Below are positions 38,784 through 47,228 of a DNA stretch of 64,000 nucleotides, piece by piece. The notes under the pieces were generated by a model. The model was not told where the DNA came from and made no database searches. It worked only from the letters and a program-made list of their open reading frames with translations. The position numbers and the translations under genes are program-made. Every line of letters begins with the position of its first letter. Positions within the stretch are counted from its first letter, which is position 1. Location of the stretch: NCBI RefSeq assembly GCF_014200405.1, contig NZ_JACHBQ010000001.1, positions 4,388,430 through 4,452,429 on the forward strand. Reading direction: 5' to 3'. Source of the DNA: Cryobacterium roopkundense (GTDB lineage: Bacteria; Actinomycetota; Actinomycetes; Actinomycetales; Microbacteriaceae).

Positions 38784-39310
38784 TACTTGTCTGCATTCAT
38801 GTTCGTGTCGCCCTCGTACGTCTCGTTCGCTCCTGAGTAGTCCTTTGCGGGGGCGGTGAAGTCGAACGTGGAACCGTCGGACAGCGTTGCGGTGAATGAA
38901 GAGTCCTCGCCGGCCACGAGGGGAGCGGTGAGGCCCATCAGCATGATGTGGTTGGCGCCGGGAGCGAGCTCGTAGCTGCCGCCGGCGGGAACGACGAAGC
39001 CGCCTTCTTTCTTCTGCATGACCATGGCCCCGGAATCGTTCTCCACTGTCTCGTGGAGCTCGATCATGGGCGCGGCCTCGGAGCTCACGGCGGTGATGGT
39101 GATGTCTGTGTCGCTCGAATTTTCGAGAACGCCGAAGGCCGCGCTCATGCCCGATTCGGCGGACTTGACCCAGGGGTCGGTGATGCTCAGGCCGTCGGCG
39201 GCGGGCGTGGAGGGTGCCGCGGGGGCTGTCGCGGTGCCCGCGCAGCCGGAGAGGGTGAGGAGCGCTGCGACGGCGATCACGAGGATGCGGGGTGTTGTGG
39301 TCAGTGTCAT
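38783..39310 (-). CDS. PCu(A)C-type copper chaperone lipoprotein
   Basis: A 175-residue lipoprotein (lipobox LSGC at about residue 22) with the PCu(A)C fold: ITDPWVKSAESGMSAAFGVLEN, then the copper-binding pattern ELHETV...AMVMQK...GANHIMLMGL, giving the H(M)x10M...HxM ligands. It probably delivers Cu(I) to cytochrome oxidase or scavenges copper outside the membrane. It overlaps copC by four bases (ATGA) and efeB by one, so the three form one operon. Confidence 0.9.
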   Translation of the reverse strand: MTLTTTPRILVIAVAALLTLSGCAGTATAPAAPSTPAADGLSITDPWVKSAESGMSAAFGVLENSSDTDITITAVSSEAAPMIELHETVENDSGAMVMQKKEGGFVVPAGGSYELAPGANHIMLMGLTAPLVAGEDSSFTATLSDGSTFDFTAPAKDYSGANETYEGDTNMNADK

Positions 39311-39972
39311 GTGAGGGGTTCCGTTCCGTGAGTGGTTCCGGTATTCGAGCTCGCGGAGGCGCGAGTCGACGTCTGGGCGTGTTGGCGCCGGAGGAGAAAC
39401 AGGATGAGGGAGAAGATGGCGACCCCGATGACAGCCCCGCCTGCGCCGATCAGCGCCACGGGTACGTGCCAGGGGGTCGATGAGGTCAGGGGCTGGGCTT
39501 CGGTCGGGGGCGCGTCTTCGTTCTGCGGCGCGGCCGAAGCGGATGCCGCGGCGCCACTTTCCGCTGTGAACACGGCATCCGCTGCCCCCACTCCGAAGTC
39601 AAACGTGCCCGAGACGGGGTGGCCGTCGGCGGAGACCACGCGCCACCGCACCTGGTAGTTTCCGTCGGGCAGATCGGTGGCGACGGCCTGGCTGACCTTG
39701 GCCCCCTCGAGGGTGGGCGCGCCCTGCGCCCAATCGTCTCCGCCCTCGTCCACCACGAGCAGGATCGCCCCGAGTTGCAGGATGTCGTCGGTGAAGACCA
39801 TCTCGATCTGGGCCGGTGCCGAGCCGAGGTGTTCGGTCTCTCCCGGCGTCGTCGAGAGTACGGAGTCGTGGGCGCTCGCCGCGGGCACACCGACTCCCAG
39901 CACGAGCGAGGCAATGAGGGTGGCGAGGGCCGCGCCCGCTCTGTGGGCGTGGCGGAGGCGTGTGTGATGCAT
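39307..39972 (-). CDS. copC: CopC-domain membrane-anchored copper protein
   Basis: A 221-residue protein: signal peptide to about residue 33 (VPAASAHD), so the mature protein begins with His as in copper-binding CopC/YobA proteins. The fold follows (LSTTPGETEHLG, IEMVFTDDI, VVSADGHPVSGTFDF), then an Ala/Pro linker and a C-terminal transmembrane helix with basic tail. The His of SADGH and the N-terminal His are the expected ligands. Start at 39972, because the frame above it looks unlike a signal peptide. Confidence 0.9.
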   Translation of the reverse strand: MHHTRLRHAHRAGAALATLIASLVLGVGVPAASAHDSVLSTTPGETEHLGSAPAQIEMVFTDDILQLGAILLVVDEGGDDWAQGAPTLEGAKVSQAVATDLPDGNYQVRWRVVSADGHPVSGTFDFGVGAADAVFTAESGAAASASAAPQNEDAPPTEAQPLTSSTPWHVPVALIGAGGAVIGVAIFSLILFLLRRQHAQTSTRASASSNTGTTHGTEPLT

Positions 39973-40222
39973 AACGGAGAGTCCATTCACAGTGGTGGCG
40001 GATGGCCGCGACCACGAGAGATCGGGTGTGCCTGTCACTGACGCGGGGGTCGGTGACGGGCGGCGAAGGGTCGGGTGCGCCGAAGAGTCAGGTGCGCCGA
40101 ATCGGCGCGCGAGACGCGAGGGCGCTCAGCTCGCGGGACGGCTTGTGCCTGGCGCGCCGTCACCGGCGCGCGGGCACCTGCTCACACAGTGTTGTGCTCA
40201 CACGCGGGGAGCGGCGCTGAGG
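39973..40222. other. 250 bases without a recognised gene
   Basis: Between copC and the membrane-protein gene, both on the minus strand. Frames open here are GC-rich shadows. I see no hairpin terminator or operator-like repeat that I can support. Confidence 0.4.
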
Positions 40223-40837
40223 CTAGAGGGCGGAGAGCGCCACGGGCGGGCCGCGGTATCGCATCGGCGATAGCAAAACGGCAGGCTCCGTGGGCACAAG
40301 GGCACGGGCGAGCGCGGCGAGAACATGAGCTCGCTGGCGTGGCAGCGAGACGATGATTCCGAGGGTGCGCACGAGGGCGACCAGGGCGAGGCGGGCGACG
40401 TCCAGCAGAGACCAGAAGGACTGCTCGCCGCGTCGCAGCGCGACGATGGTGACGACGGCCGCGAAGGCGTGCGCGACCCACATCCAGCCCATGTCCAGCA
40501 TGCCGTGTGCCGAGACGGCGGCGGCCGCGTCGGTGGCACCCACCACAACCGCGCCGTGATGTCCTGTGGTGGTCATGCTGGCAGAACTGGTACCGCCAAG
40601 CCCGAAGAGCACGTGGAAAAGCACCTGGCTGAATCCAACGGACAGGGTGAGTTTGGTGAGTGAGAGTTTCGTGCCGGCCAGGGCAACACACGCCATGCCG
40701 GCAAATGCCAGGGCCAGGGTGATGCTGATCAGTTGGGGTGATTCCCCGCCAGCGGCGACATGGGACAGTGCGGCCACGAGCACGGCAACGGATGCGGTGA
40801 GCCAGCCGCGCACAAATCTCGCCCACCTGGTTGCCAT
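40223..40837 (-). CDS. membrane protein of the copper cluster, unknown
   Basis: A 204-residue protein with about five transmembrane helices and two His-rich loops (TTTGHHGAVVVG, AHGMLDMGWMW), compatible with copper binding. It sits 250 bases upstream of copC in the same direction. Start ATG 40837 has GAGGG at five bases, and ATG 40849 is an in-frame alternative. Similar small membrane proteins accompany copC genes in actinobacteria. The function is unknown. Confidence 0.7.
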   Translation of the reverse strand: MATRWARFVRGWLTASVAVLVAALSHVAAGGESPQLISITLALAFAGMACVALAGTKLSLTKLTLSVGFSQVLFHVLFGLGGTSSASMTTTGHHGAVVVGATDAAAAVSAHGMLDMGWMWVAHAFAAVVTIVALRRGEQSFWSLLDVARLALVALVRTLGIIVSLPRQRAHVLAALARALVPTEPAVLLSPMRYRGPPVALSAL

Positions 40838-40912
40838 GTCATCCCTCATTTCTGCGATAAGGCTAGCGGACCCGGGCAACGGTAAACTGCCAGTCATGCA
40901 ACACGATGAGCG

Positions 40913-41698
40913 ATGTGCACGGGGTGCCCAGTGGTAACCGACGAGACACTGCGACTTCCCACGATCCAGTTTCGTGCCGTGCTGGATCTTGGCGAGTGCC
41001 TCGCCGCTGCAATCCCTCTTCCGGAGGCGCTCGGACACCCTGACCTGTTCGCCGACTGGGGTGACGACGGCGAGGCGCTCAACCTGTCCGTCGACTTCGA
41101 AGACGGCCAATTGCACATCGTGCTCGACGACACTGGGCCCACATTTCACTTTCACGGAAACGAGGACCCGTACGAGAGCCCGTGGCCCCAGACGGAAACG
41201 GAAACGCTCCTGCAGTGGGCGCTCACGCTCGCGCAGGAGATCTACACGCTCGAAGACCTGCTCGACTCCATTGCGGATGCCGCCGATTGGTTCGAGCAGG
41301 GGTTCACCCTTTATGTGCCGGAAACTGATCCCACCCAGCTTGAACTCATCGAGCTCGGCATCACCGGCGAGTTATTGACCTTGCCCTGGCTGGGCTCGGG
41401 AACCGTCGACCACGAGCACATCGACGGCGATCATCACCCGATCGCACTGGTCTGGACGCCCGTACCGGGGCGCGATGGCCAGCAGATTGCGCGCGCCTGG
41501 CTGGACCCCGCCACGGGGGAGCCGCGCACCGAGGCCCTGCCCGGAGTGGACTGGAACGCTGTCGCGATGGCCGAGGACGAAGTGCTCTCCTGGTTGCTGG
41601 GTATCTACGCCAACCACCACGTGGCACCAACGCCCGAAGCGCAGATCATGCGCGCGGCTCTCGAGCGCATGGGGGGCATCAGCTCCAGTTCCGTCTGA
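40913..41698 (+). CDS. hypothetical protein, 261 aa
   Basis: A soluble acidic protein without a recognised family. GTG 40931 (VVTDETL) is an alternative start, with GGGG at seven bases. It is rich in Trp, Glu and Asp, with short sequences like PTFHFHGNEDPYESPWPQ and DHEHIDGDHHP. It has no signal peptide or transmembrane helix. Codon use matches its neighbours and the frame is open for its whole length. It may be followed on the same transcript by the next three small genes. Confidence 0.7.
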   Translation: MCTGCPVVTDETLRLPTIQFRAVLDLGECLAAAIPLPEALGHPDLFADWGDDGEALNLSVDFEDGQLHIVLDDTGPTFHFHGNEDPYESPWPQTETETLLQWALTLAQEIYTLEDLLDSIADAADWFEQGFTLYVPETDPTQLELIELGITGELLTLPWLGSGTVDHEHIDGDHHPIALVWTPVPGRDGQQIARAWLDPATGEPRTEALPGVDWNAVAMAEDEVLSWLLGIYANHHVAPTPEAQIMRAALERMGGISSSSV

Positions 41699-41758
41699 GC
41701 TCGCCCGGATTTTCGAGACAGGCCCCCAACGGAGCACCGCGGGGGTATCCTCCCAGGT

Positions 41759-42112
41759 ATGAAACGCATGAAGTTCGCCGGGGGGTCGATCATCACGGGT
41801 GGCGTGGTGGCAGATTCCCTCTTGGAGTATGCGACGAAACTGTCCGGAACACTGACCAGCGTGTCAGTGAACGTACCCGTGCTGGAGACCGACGGGTCAA
41901 CGACGATCCACACGCTGCTCATTGGACCGGCCAGTCAATTCGACGTTGAAGAAGTGGCCATCTTCTCCGACGAAGAGGAGCTCGCCATGTTTCCGGTGCC
42001 TGCTCTGCCGATGATCGGCGTTGTCGCGTCGGTCGAGTCGCTGGCCGACGCCGAGGAAGACGCGGCACAGTTCAACCAGGCCGTGGCCGATATCGACAGC
42101 AGCCTGTCTTAG
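41759..42112 (+). CDS. hypothetical protein, 117 aa
   Basis: A soluble, acidic protein starting MKRMKFAGGSIITGG (ATG 41759 or ATG 41768). It alternates strands and a Glu/Asp-rich C-terminal helix. There is no recognised family. It lies 60 bases behind the previous gene and 37 bases before the DUF7882 gene. Confidence 0.65.
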   Translation: MKRMKFAGGSIITGGVVADSLLEYATKLSGTLTSVSVNVPVLETDGSTTIHTLLIGPASQFDVEEVAIFSDEEELAMFPVPALPMIGVVASVESLADAEEDAAQFNQAVADIDSSLS

Positions 42113-42149
42113 GCGACCCCAATCGACCCGACGTGAGAAGAGGAAGCGA

Positions 42150-42533
42150 ATGGGCAAGTTCATGTACGGTACGCCGGCAACGTCCGTGGAATTCGACGAC
42201 CGCACTCTGGCCCACCTGAAGGTCGTCATCATCGCCAAGCTCCGCCGGGGCGAGAGCTTCACCTTCACCTGGGCCAACACGCCGGAGTCGGGCGGCGGCC
42301 ACAATTCGATCTGGCTGAACCCCTCCGTTCCGTTGCAGTTCGAGTTCTACGGCAGCAAGGATCCCCTCCTCAATCGAACGTGGCTGGAGGAGCTCGTGCG
42401 CCTGACCAACACTCCCGCCGGGCTGCATGTCGTACCCGAGCCGCCCGAGGTAGCGAACGTGGCGACTCCGGCCGTGAAGTCCGCCCTCAAACCGACGGCC
42501 ACGCAGGGAACAAAGCTGCACGGAGCCCGCTAG
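42150..42533 (+). CDS. DUF7882 family protein
   Basis: A 127-residue protein whose beginning (MGKFMYG, VEFDDRTLAHLKVVIIAKLR, RRGESFTFTW) is the conserved block of small Microbacteriaceae proteins listed as DUF7882. Some databases mislabel this family ATP-dependent DNA ligase, for which there is no catalytic motif here. GAGGAAG precedes ATG 42150. Function unknown. Confidence 0.8.
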   Translation: MGKFMYGTPATSVEFDDRTLAHLKVVIIAKLRRGESFTFTWANTPESGGGHNSIWLNPSVPLQFEFYGSKDPLLNRTWLEELVRLTNTPAGLHVVPEPPEVANVATPAVKSALKPTATQGTKLHGAR

Positions 42534-42537
42534 CTGG

Positions 42538-42702
42538 CTAACGCCCGAACAGCCTCGACCAGAACGATCCCGTGGGCGCGACCTTCTCGTGGCCGCCGCA
42601 CTGCTTCGCCCGGGGGACACCCCTCATGACCTGGTCGACGTGCTGGCCGCAGCCGGCCCAGGTTGTCTTTCCGCAGGTCTTACAGGTAACGGCTCGGCAC
42701 AT
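42538..42702 (-). CDS. small Cys-rich metal-binding protein, 54 aa
   Basis: Starts ATG at 42702 with AGGGAA upstream and stops TAG at 42538-42540. The protein opens MCRAVTCKTCGKTTWAGCGQ, followed by HVDQVMRGVP and QCGGHE. CxxC, GCGxH and a further CxxH make a likely zinc-binding (or other metal) site. The C-terminus is basic. A perfect ATACCCC/GGGGTAT operator-like repeat lies 38 bases upstream. Short proteins with this pattern are widespread in actinobacteria, but I know no assigned function. Confidence 0.8.
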   Translation of the reverse strand: MCRAVTCKTCGKTTWAGCGQHVDQVMRGVPRAKQCGGHEKVAPTGSFWSRLFGR

Positions 42703-42739
42703 GGTGATTCCCTTTCAGTGGACGATAGTGGATCACACT

Positions 42740-42755
42740 ATACCCCACGGGGTAT
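42740..42755. promoter_or_regulatory. CsoR/CstR-like operator between the Cys-rich protein and phnA
   Basis: ATACCCCACGGGGTAT is an inverted repeat of perfect 7-base halves with a 2-base centre. Operators of the CsoR family (copper or persulfide sensors) have this G-tract form. It lies between divergent genes at 42702 and 42785, so it could act on both. A related sequence precedes the DUF305 gene at 53617. Confidence 0.6.
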
Positions 42756-42784
42756 CTGAATCTCTCGGGGTCTACGATAAACAG

Positions 42785-43138
42785 GTGAACGATACATTGC
42801 CTCCCTGCCCCGAATGCTCCAGCGACCTCACCTATGAGATGGGTGCCCTTCTCGTGTGCCCGCTCTGCGCGCACGAATGGTCGGTCGAGGCTGACGCGTC
42901 GGGCGATGAGGCCGCCGAGACGGTATTCAAGGACGCCTTCGGCACTGTTCTGACGGATGGCGACACCGTCTCCGTGATCAAGGACCTGAAATTCAAGGGC
43001 AGTTCCACCGCGATCAAGGTGGGCACCAAGGTGCGCAACATCCGGCTGTTCGGCCCGGTCGACGGCCACGACATCGAGTGCAAGGTCGACGGATTCGGTC
43101 CCATGCAGCTCAAATCGAGCGTGGTGAAGAAGGTCTAA
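42785..43138 (+). CDS. phnA: PhnA-type zinc-ribbon protein (YjdM family)
   Basis: A 117-residue protein with an N-terminal zinc ribbon (CPECSSDL...CPLCAHEW, about residues 8-30) and the C-terminal PhnA domain (DGDTVSVIKDLKFKGSS, KVGTKVRNIRL, DGHDIECKVDGFG). Despite the name, most members are not phosphonoacetate hydrolases and their function is unknown. Start GTG 42785. Divergent from the Cys-rich protein gene. Confidence 0.92.
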   Translation: MNDTLPPCPECSSDLTYEMGALLVCPLCAHEWSVEADASGDEAAETVFKDAFGTVLTDGDTVSVIKDLKFKGSSTAIKVGTKVRNIRLFGPVDGHDIECKVDGFGPMQLKSSVVKKV

Positions 43139-43218
43139 CCTTCGCCCACGGGTTGAGAGATAGGGCGGGATTCGCCTCGGCGATTCTGGAATTATCCAAC
43201 TGGGTGACACTATCGAGA

Positions 43219-43235
43219 ATCGGGACTATCCCGAT
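43219..43235. promoter_or_regulatory. inverted repeat before the GH15 gene
   Basis: ATCGGGA-CTA-TCCCGAT, perfect 7-base halves around 3 bases, 54 bases before the ATG at 43289. A good candidate operator in the promoter region. The regulator is unknown. Confidence 0.45.
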
Positions 43236-43288
43236 ATCGGCACAACGGTTTGTTCCCTGCCACGAAATCCAGCCCAAGGACACACGCA

Positions 43289-45679
43289 ATGCCACAAAGC
43301 CTCATTCGTTCGAGCCATCTCCCTCGCTCTGTTGCAGGCCTGTCGCTCGGACTGCTGCAGGATCTGCAGCAGCTGGCTCGCACGCCCTCGTTGCTCGTCG
43401 CGTGCAACTACGGCGGAACCCTGTCGTACCATGGCGATTCGGCCGTGCCGTCTCAACCGCTGGCTGAATCCGCCACGGCTCTCCGAGCTCTGGCTGCGCT
43501 GCCCAACACCCACACGGCCGTGCTGTCGGGACGCCCGCTGCGCGACCTCGCCGCCGATTCTCGCCTCCCGCGCGAGGTACACCTGGTGGGCTCCCACGGA
43601 GCGGAATTCGATTCCGAGTTCTTCGCCGCCGCCGCAACATCAGGGGAGGCCGAAGACTCCGGCATCGCCCTCGACCGGCTGCGCACCCGTCTCGGCGTAA
43701 GCGCAGCGTTCTTCGCAGGCGACGCCGCGAGTGATGAGCACGCCATGAACACCCTGCACGGCCCCGACATGGGCGTGCGCGTGGGGCCCGGACAGTCCGT
43801 GGCCGCCCACCACATCAGTGGCCCGGAGATTTTGGCGCAGATGCTCGCCCTTCTCTTTGAACTTCGCAAGGACTGGCTCTTCGGCCAGGAGGTGGTCGCC
43901 ATCGAGCGGCACTCCATGATCGGCGACGGCACGACCACCGCGCTCGTGACGCCGGATGCCCGCATCTGCTGGATGACGCATCCGCTTCCCGACTCCGGAT
44001 CGCTGTTCGCGAGCATTCTCGGCAGCGACGAGGCCGGCCACTTCTCGATCGAGCCCGTGAAAAAGTCGCGCGTGCTCGGACAGCGCTACCTCGACAACAC
44101 CATGATCGTGGAGACGCGCTGGGCGGATGTCACGGTGAAGGACTACATCGAACCGTCACCTCTCGGCATCACCAACCTGGTGCGCGTGCTCACGGGCACC
44201 GGATCGGCCCGGATCGTGTTCGCCCCGCGGCCCGACTACGCGGCGGCCTACTTCAACATGCACGCCGATGCTGTGGGTGTGCAGATCACCGGAACGTCAG
44301 ACCCGATCACACTCTCGTCTCCGGGCGTCGACTTCGCGATCACTTCCGATGGGCGCAACGCCACGGCCTCTGCCGTCGTCGATCTCTCGAAGGGCCCCGT
44401 CGTGCTCAACCTGCGCTGCGGCGACACCGAGTCGCTCGCGCCGGAGCCGGCAGGGGAGCCCGAGCGCCGCGCGGCAGTGGCGGCATCGTCGCGCGCCTGG
44501 GTGAACACCCTCACGCTTCCCAACGTGAAGCCCGCCCTCGTCGGGCGCTCGGCGCTGGTTCTGCGCGCGCTCACCTACGAACCCACCGGAGCGGTGCTGG
44601 CCGCCTCCACCACCTCCCTGCCGGAGGGAATCGGCGGAACCCGCAACTGGGACTACCGCTACTGCTGGCTGCGCGACGGCTCGATGACAGTGAAGGCGCT
44701 CGTCGACCTGGGGTCGACGGTTGAGGCAGAGGGGTTTCTGCAGTGGCTCGACGGAATTCTGCAGCGCAGCCCGGGCGCCGAGTGGCTGCATCCGCTGTAC
44801 TCGGTCTCCGGCTACTCGCTGTCCACCGAGGCGAGTCTTGAGTCGCTGCCCGGTTATGCCGGCTCTCGCCCTGTGCGCATCGGCAACGCCGCTGACAACC
44901 AGGTGCAGCTCGACGTGTTCGGCCCGATCGCGGAACTGATCGACACGCTCAGCGCGCGTCGCGGGGAACTCACCGACTTCCAGTGGGGTCTCCTCGGGCA
45001 GATGGTCGACGCGGTCGAGAGTCGCTGGCAGGAGCCCGACCACGGCATCTGGGAGGCTCGCCGCTCGCCGCGGCACCACACCTACACGAAGACCATGTGC
45101 TGGGTCACCATCGACCGCGCCCTGCGCGTGGCCGCGCGGCACGACCGTGTGGCCGAGCCGCACTGGGAGCTGCTCGCCGAGACCATTCGTGAGGACGTAC
45201 TGCGCGAAGGCTGGGACGACGACGTGAAGTCGTATACGGTGGCCTACGACAGTCCAGACCTCGACGCCGCAGTGCTGCACATCGGGCTGTCCGGCTTACT
45301 CGACGTGAACGACCCCCGGTTTTACCAGACCGTGAGCGCGGTCGAACGCGAACTGCGCGTGGGCCCGACTGTCTTCAGGTACCGCTACGACGATGGGCTT
45401 CCGGGCCTCGAGGGCGGGTTCCACATCTGCACCACGTGGCTGATCGAGGCGTACATGCTCACCGGACGCTTCGACGAGGCCGAGGCGTTGTTCGACCAGC
45501 TCGTCACCCTCACCGGCCCCACCGGCCTGCTGTCCGAGGAGTTCGACCCCGCCACGGAGATCCACCTCGGAAACCACCCGCAGGCGTACTCGCACCTCGG
45601 GTTCATCCGCTGCGCCCAGCTGCTCGACGAGCACCGCAAGCGCGATGCGGTGCCCTACGTGCTGGCCACCGCCGGCTGA
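43289..45679 (+). CDS. GH15 glucoamylase/trehalase-like enzyme with degenerate trehalose-phosphatase domain
   Basis: A 796-residue protein. The first about 200 residues follow the trehalose-6-phosphate phosphatase pattern (ACNYGGTLSY, LSGRPLRDL, LVGSHGAEF, FAGDAASDEHAM), but the DxDGT nucleophile motif reads NYGGT, so both Asp are lost. The rest is a complete GH15 domain (beta-sandwich then alpha/alpha barrel: GTRNWDYRYCWLRDGS, HHTYTKTMCWV, LLSEEFDP with the catalytic Glu region, GNHPQAYSHLGF), related to actinobacterial trehalases. It probably hydrolyses trehalose or a related glucoside. Start ATG 43289 has AAGGA at eight bases. Confidence 0.88.
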   Translation: MPQSLIRSSHLPRSVAGLSLGLLQDLQQLARTPSLLVACNYGGTLSYHGDSAVPSQPLAESATALRALAALPNTHTAVLSGRPLRDLAADSRLPREVHLVGSHGAEFDSEFFAAAATSGEAEDSGIALDRLRTRLGVSAAFFAGDAASDEHAMNTLHGPDMGVRVGPGQSVAAHHISGPEILAQMLALLFELRKDWLFGQEVVAIERHSMIGDGTTTALVTPDARICWMTHPLPDSGSLFASILGSDEAGHFSIEPVKKSRVLGQRYLDNTMIVETRWADVTVKDYIEPSPLGITNLVRVLTGTGSARIVFAPRPDYAAAYFNMHADAVGVQITGTSDPITLSSPGVDFAITSDGRNATASAVVDLSKGPVVLNLRCGDTESLAPEPAGEPERRAAVAASSRAWVNTLTLPNVKPALVGRSALVLRALTYEPTGAVLAASTTSLPEGIGGTRNWDYRYCWLRDGSMTVKALVDLGSTVEAEGFLQWLDGILQRSPGAEWLHPLYSVSGYSLSTEASLESLPGYAGSRPVRIGNAADNQVQLDVFGPIAELIDTLSARRGELTDFQWGLLGQMVDAVESRWQEPDHGIWEARRSPRHHTYTKTMCWVTIDRALRVAARHDRVAEPHWELLAETIREDVLREGWDDDVKSYTVAYDSPDLDAAVLHIGLSGLLDVNDPRFYQTVSAVERELRVGPTVFRYRYDDGLPGLEGGFHICTTWLIEAYMLTGRFDEAEALFDQLVTLTGPTGLLSEEFDPATEIHLGNHPQAYSHLGFIRCAQLLDEHRKRDAVPYVLATAG

Positions 45680-45712
45680 CCCGCCGGGCGGGGTCGTGGT
45701 AGCGTGCGGGGC

Positions 45713-46294
45713 ATGAAGCAGGCAGAGTTGTTCTTTCAAGCGGATGCCGCGTTGCGCTCCGTCATCGACCGGATCACTACCGAGCAGCTCGGGCTCGCAG
45801 CTCCGCCCGAGTGGTCCCTCCGGGAGAACCCGACCCTGCGCAACGTCCTCGCGTCGCACGCACGCGATGAGGCCTGGGTGCCGGATGTGCTCTCCGGCCG
45901 CACCATAGAAGACGCCGGCGCGACCTACGACGGCGACCTGCTCGGCGACGACCCTGTGGGTAGTTACGACAGGCTGAACGACCGCGCGACGGCCGCCGTT
46001 ACCGCTGACCTCGACCCTGACAAGGTCGTGCACCTGAGCTACGGCGACTTTCCGCTCGCGGAATACCTGCAGCACGCGAGCGTGTATCGGGCCTTCCAGG
46101 CCTGGTCGATCGCCCACCTCATCGGGCTACCGTTCTCCATGAGCGACGAACTCGTCGACACCCTCTGGGAGCAGATCCTGCCAGAGGTCGACGGTTGGCG
46201 CACGATGGGCGTGTTCCCCCCGGAGGTCGCGGTGCCGGCGGACGCCGACCGCGAGACGCAGCTGCTCGGCAAAACCGGGTACTGGCAGGCCTGA
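45713..46294 (+). CDS. DinB-like, mycothiol-dependent type protein
   Basis: A 193-residue helical protein of the DinB/YfiT fold, most like the actinobacterial group annotated as maleylpyruvate isomerase-like or TIGR03083. His residues (LASHARDEAW, LQHASVYR, IAHLIGL) are spaced as the usual metal triad. Such enzymes use mycothiol as thiol cofactor. The particular substrate is unknown. ATG 45713 is the likely start. GTG 45704 is in frame. Confidence 0.75.
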   Translation: MKQAELFFQADAALRSVIDRITTEQLGLAAPPEWSLRENPTLRNVLASHARDEAWVPDVLSGRTIEDAGATYDGDLLGDDPVGSYDRLNDRATAAVTADLDPDKVVHLSYGDFPLAEYLQHASVYRAFQAWSIAHLIGLPFSMSDELVDTLWEQILPEVDGWRTMGVFPPEVAVPADADRETQLLGKTGYWQA

Positions 46295-46297
46295 CTC

Positions 46298-47215
46298 CTA
46301 GTCGGTGGACGCTGACCTGGCACGGATGGTGTTGATGATGCCGGAGAAGTCCTGGCCGGCACCCCCCTCTTCGTCGGCGAAGCGACGGTAGATCGCGGCG
46401 GCGAGGGTGCCGAGTTCGGCGTTCACCCCGGTGCTTTCGAGGGCGTTGACGGCGAGTCCGAGGTCCTTGGCCATCAGGGCGCCGGCGAAACCGGGCTGGT
46501 AGTCGCGGTTCGCCGGGCTCGTGGGCACGGGTCCGGGCACCGGGCAGTTGGTCGTGAGAGCCCAGCACTGGCCGGACGCCGTCGACGCCACGTCGAACAG
46601 GGCCTGGTTGGTCAGCCCGAGCTTCTCGCCGAGCACGAACGCCTCGCTCACGGCGATCATCGAGATGCCGAGAATCATGTTGTTGCAGACCTTGGCGGCC
46701 TGGCCACCGCCCGAGCCGCCGCAGTGCACGATCTTGCCGCCCATCACCTCGAGCACGGGCTTCGCCGCCTCGAAGTCCTCGATTTCGGCGCCGACCATGA
46801 AGGTGAGCGTGCCGGCCGTTGCGCCGCCGACTCCGCCAGACACCGGGGCGTCGAGCCCGCGGTGGCCTGCCGCCACGAGCAGGTCACGGGCCGCGCGGGC
46901 ATCCTCCACATCGATTGTGGAACACTCCAGAAACAGCGTGTTCGGGGCAGCGGATGCGATGAGCCCGGGTGTGGCCTCGTCACCCTGATAGGCGCCGAGC
47001 ACGTGTCGGCCGCTCGGAAGCATCGTGATGATCACGTCGGCGTCGGCCACGGCGGCGGCCGCGGACTCGGCCACGGTGATGCCGTTGGCGCGCGCCTCGT
47101 TGAGGGCGGCGGGAACCAGGTCGAAGCCCGAGACGGTGTGTCCGGCCTTCACGAGGTTGGCCGCCATCGGCCCGCCCATGTGGCCCAGACCGATGAATGC
47201 GATGCGTGTGCTCAT
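46298..47215 (-). CDS. mmsB: 3-hydroxyisobutyrate dehydrogenase
   Basis: A 305-residue NAD-dependent enzyme of valine catabolism oxidising 3-hydroxyisobutyrate to methylmalonate semialdehyde. Rossmann motif IGLGHMGGPMAANL (about residues 8-21), DAPVSGGVGGAT (substrate loop) and the catalytic Lys region GGQAAKVCNNMI are all present. Start 47215, after AGGAGA. It is last in the mmsA-acyl-CoA dehydrogenase-hydrolase-mmsB operon, 13 bases after the hydrolase. Confidence 0.93.
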   Translation of the reverse strand: MSTRIAFIGLGHMGGPMAANLVKAGHTVSGFDLVPAALNEARANGITVAESAAAAVADADVIITMLPSGRHVLGAYQGDEATPGLIASAAPNTLFLECSTIDVEDARAARDLLVAAGHRGLDAPVSGGVGGATAGTLTFMVGAEIEDFEAAKPVLEVMGGKIVHCGGSGGGQAAKVCNNMILGISMIAVSEAFVLGEKLGLTNQALFDVASTASGQCWALTTNCPVPGPVPTSPANRDYQPGFAGALMAKDLGLAVNALESTGVNAELGTLAAAIYRRFADEEGGAGQDFSGIINTIRARSASTD

Positions 47216-47228
47216 GAGATTCTCCTGG

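Noticed and set aside
42150..42533. ATP-dependent DNA ligase label for the DUF7882 protein
   Set aside because: At 127 residues, with no KxDG nucleotidyl motif, it cannot be a ligase.
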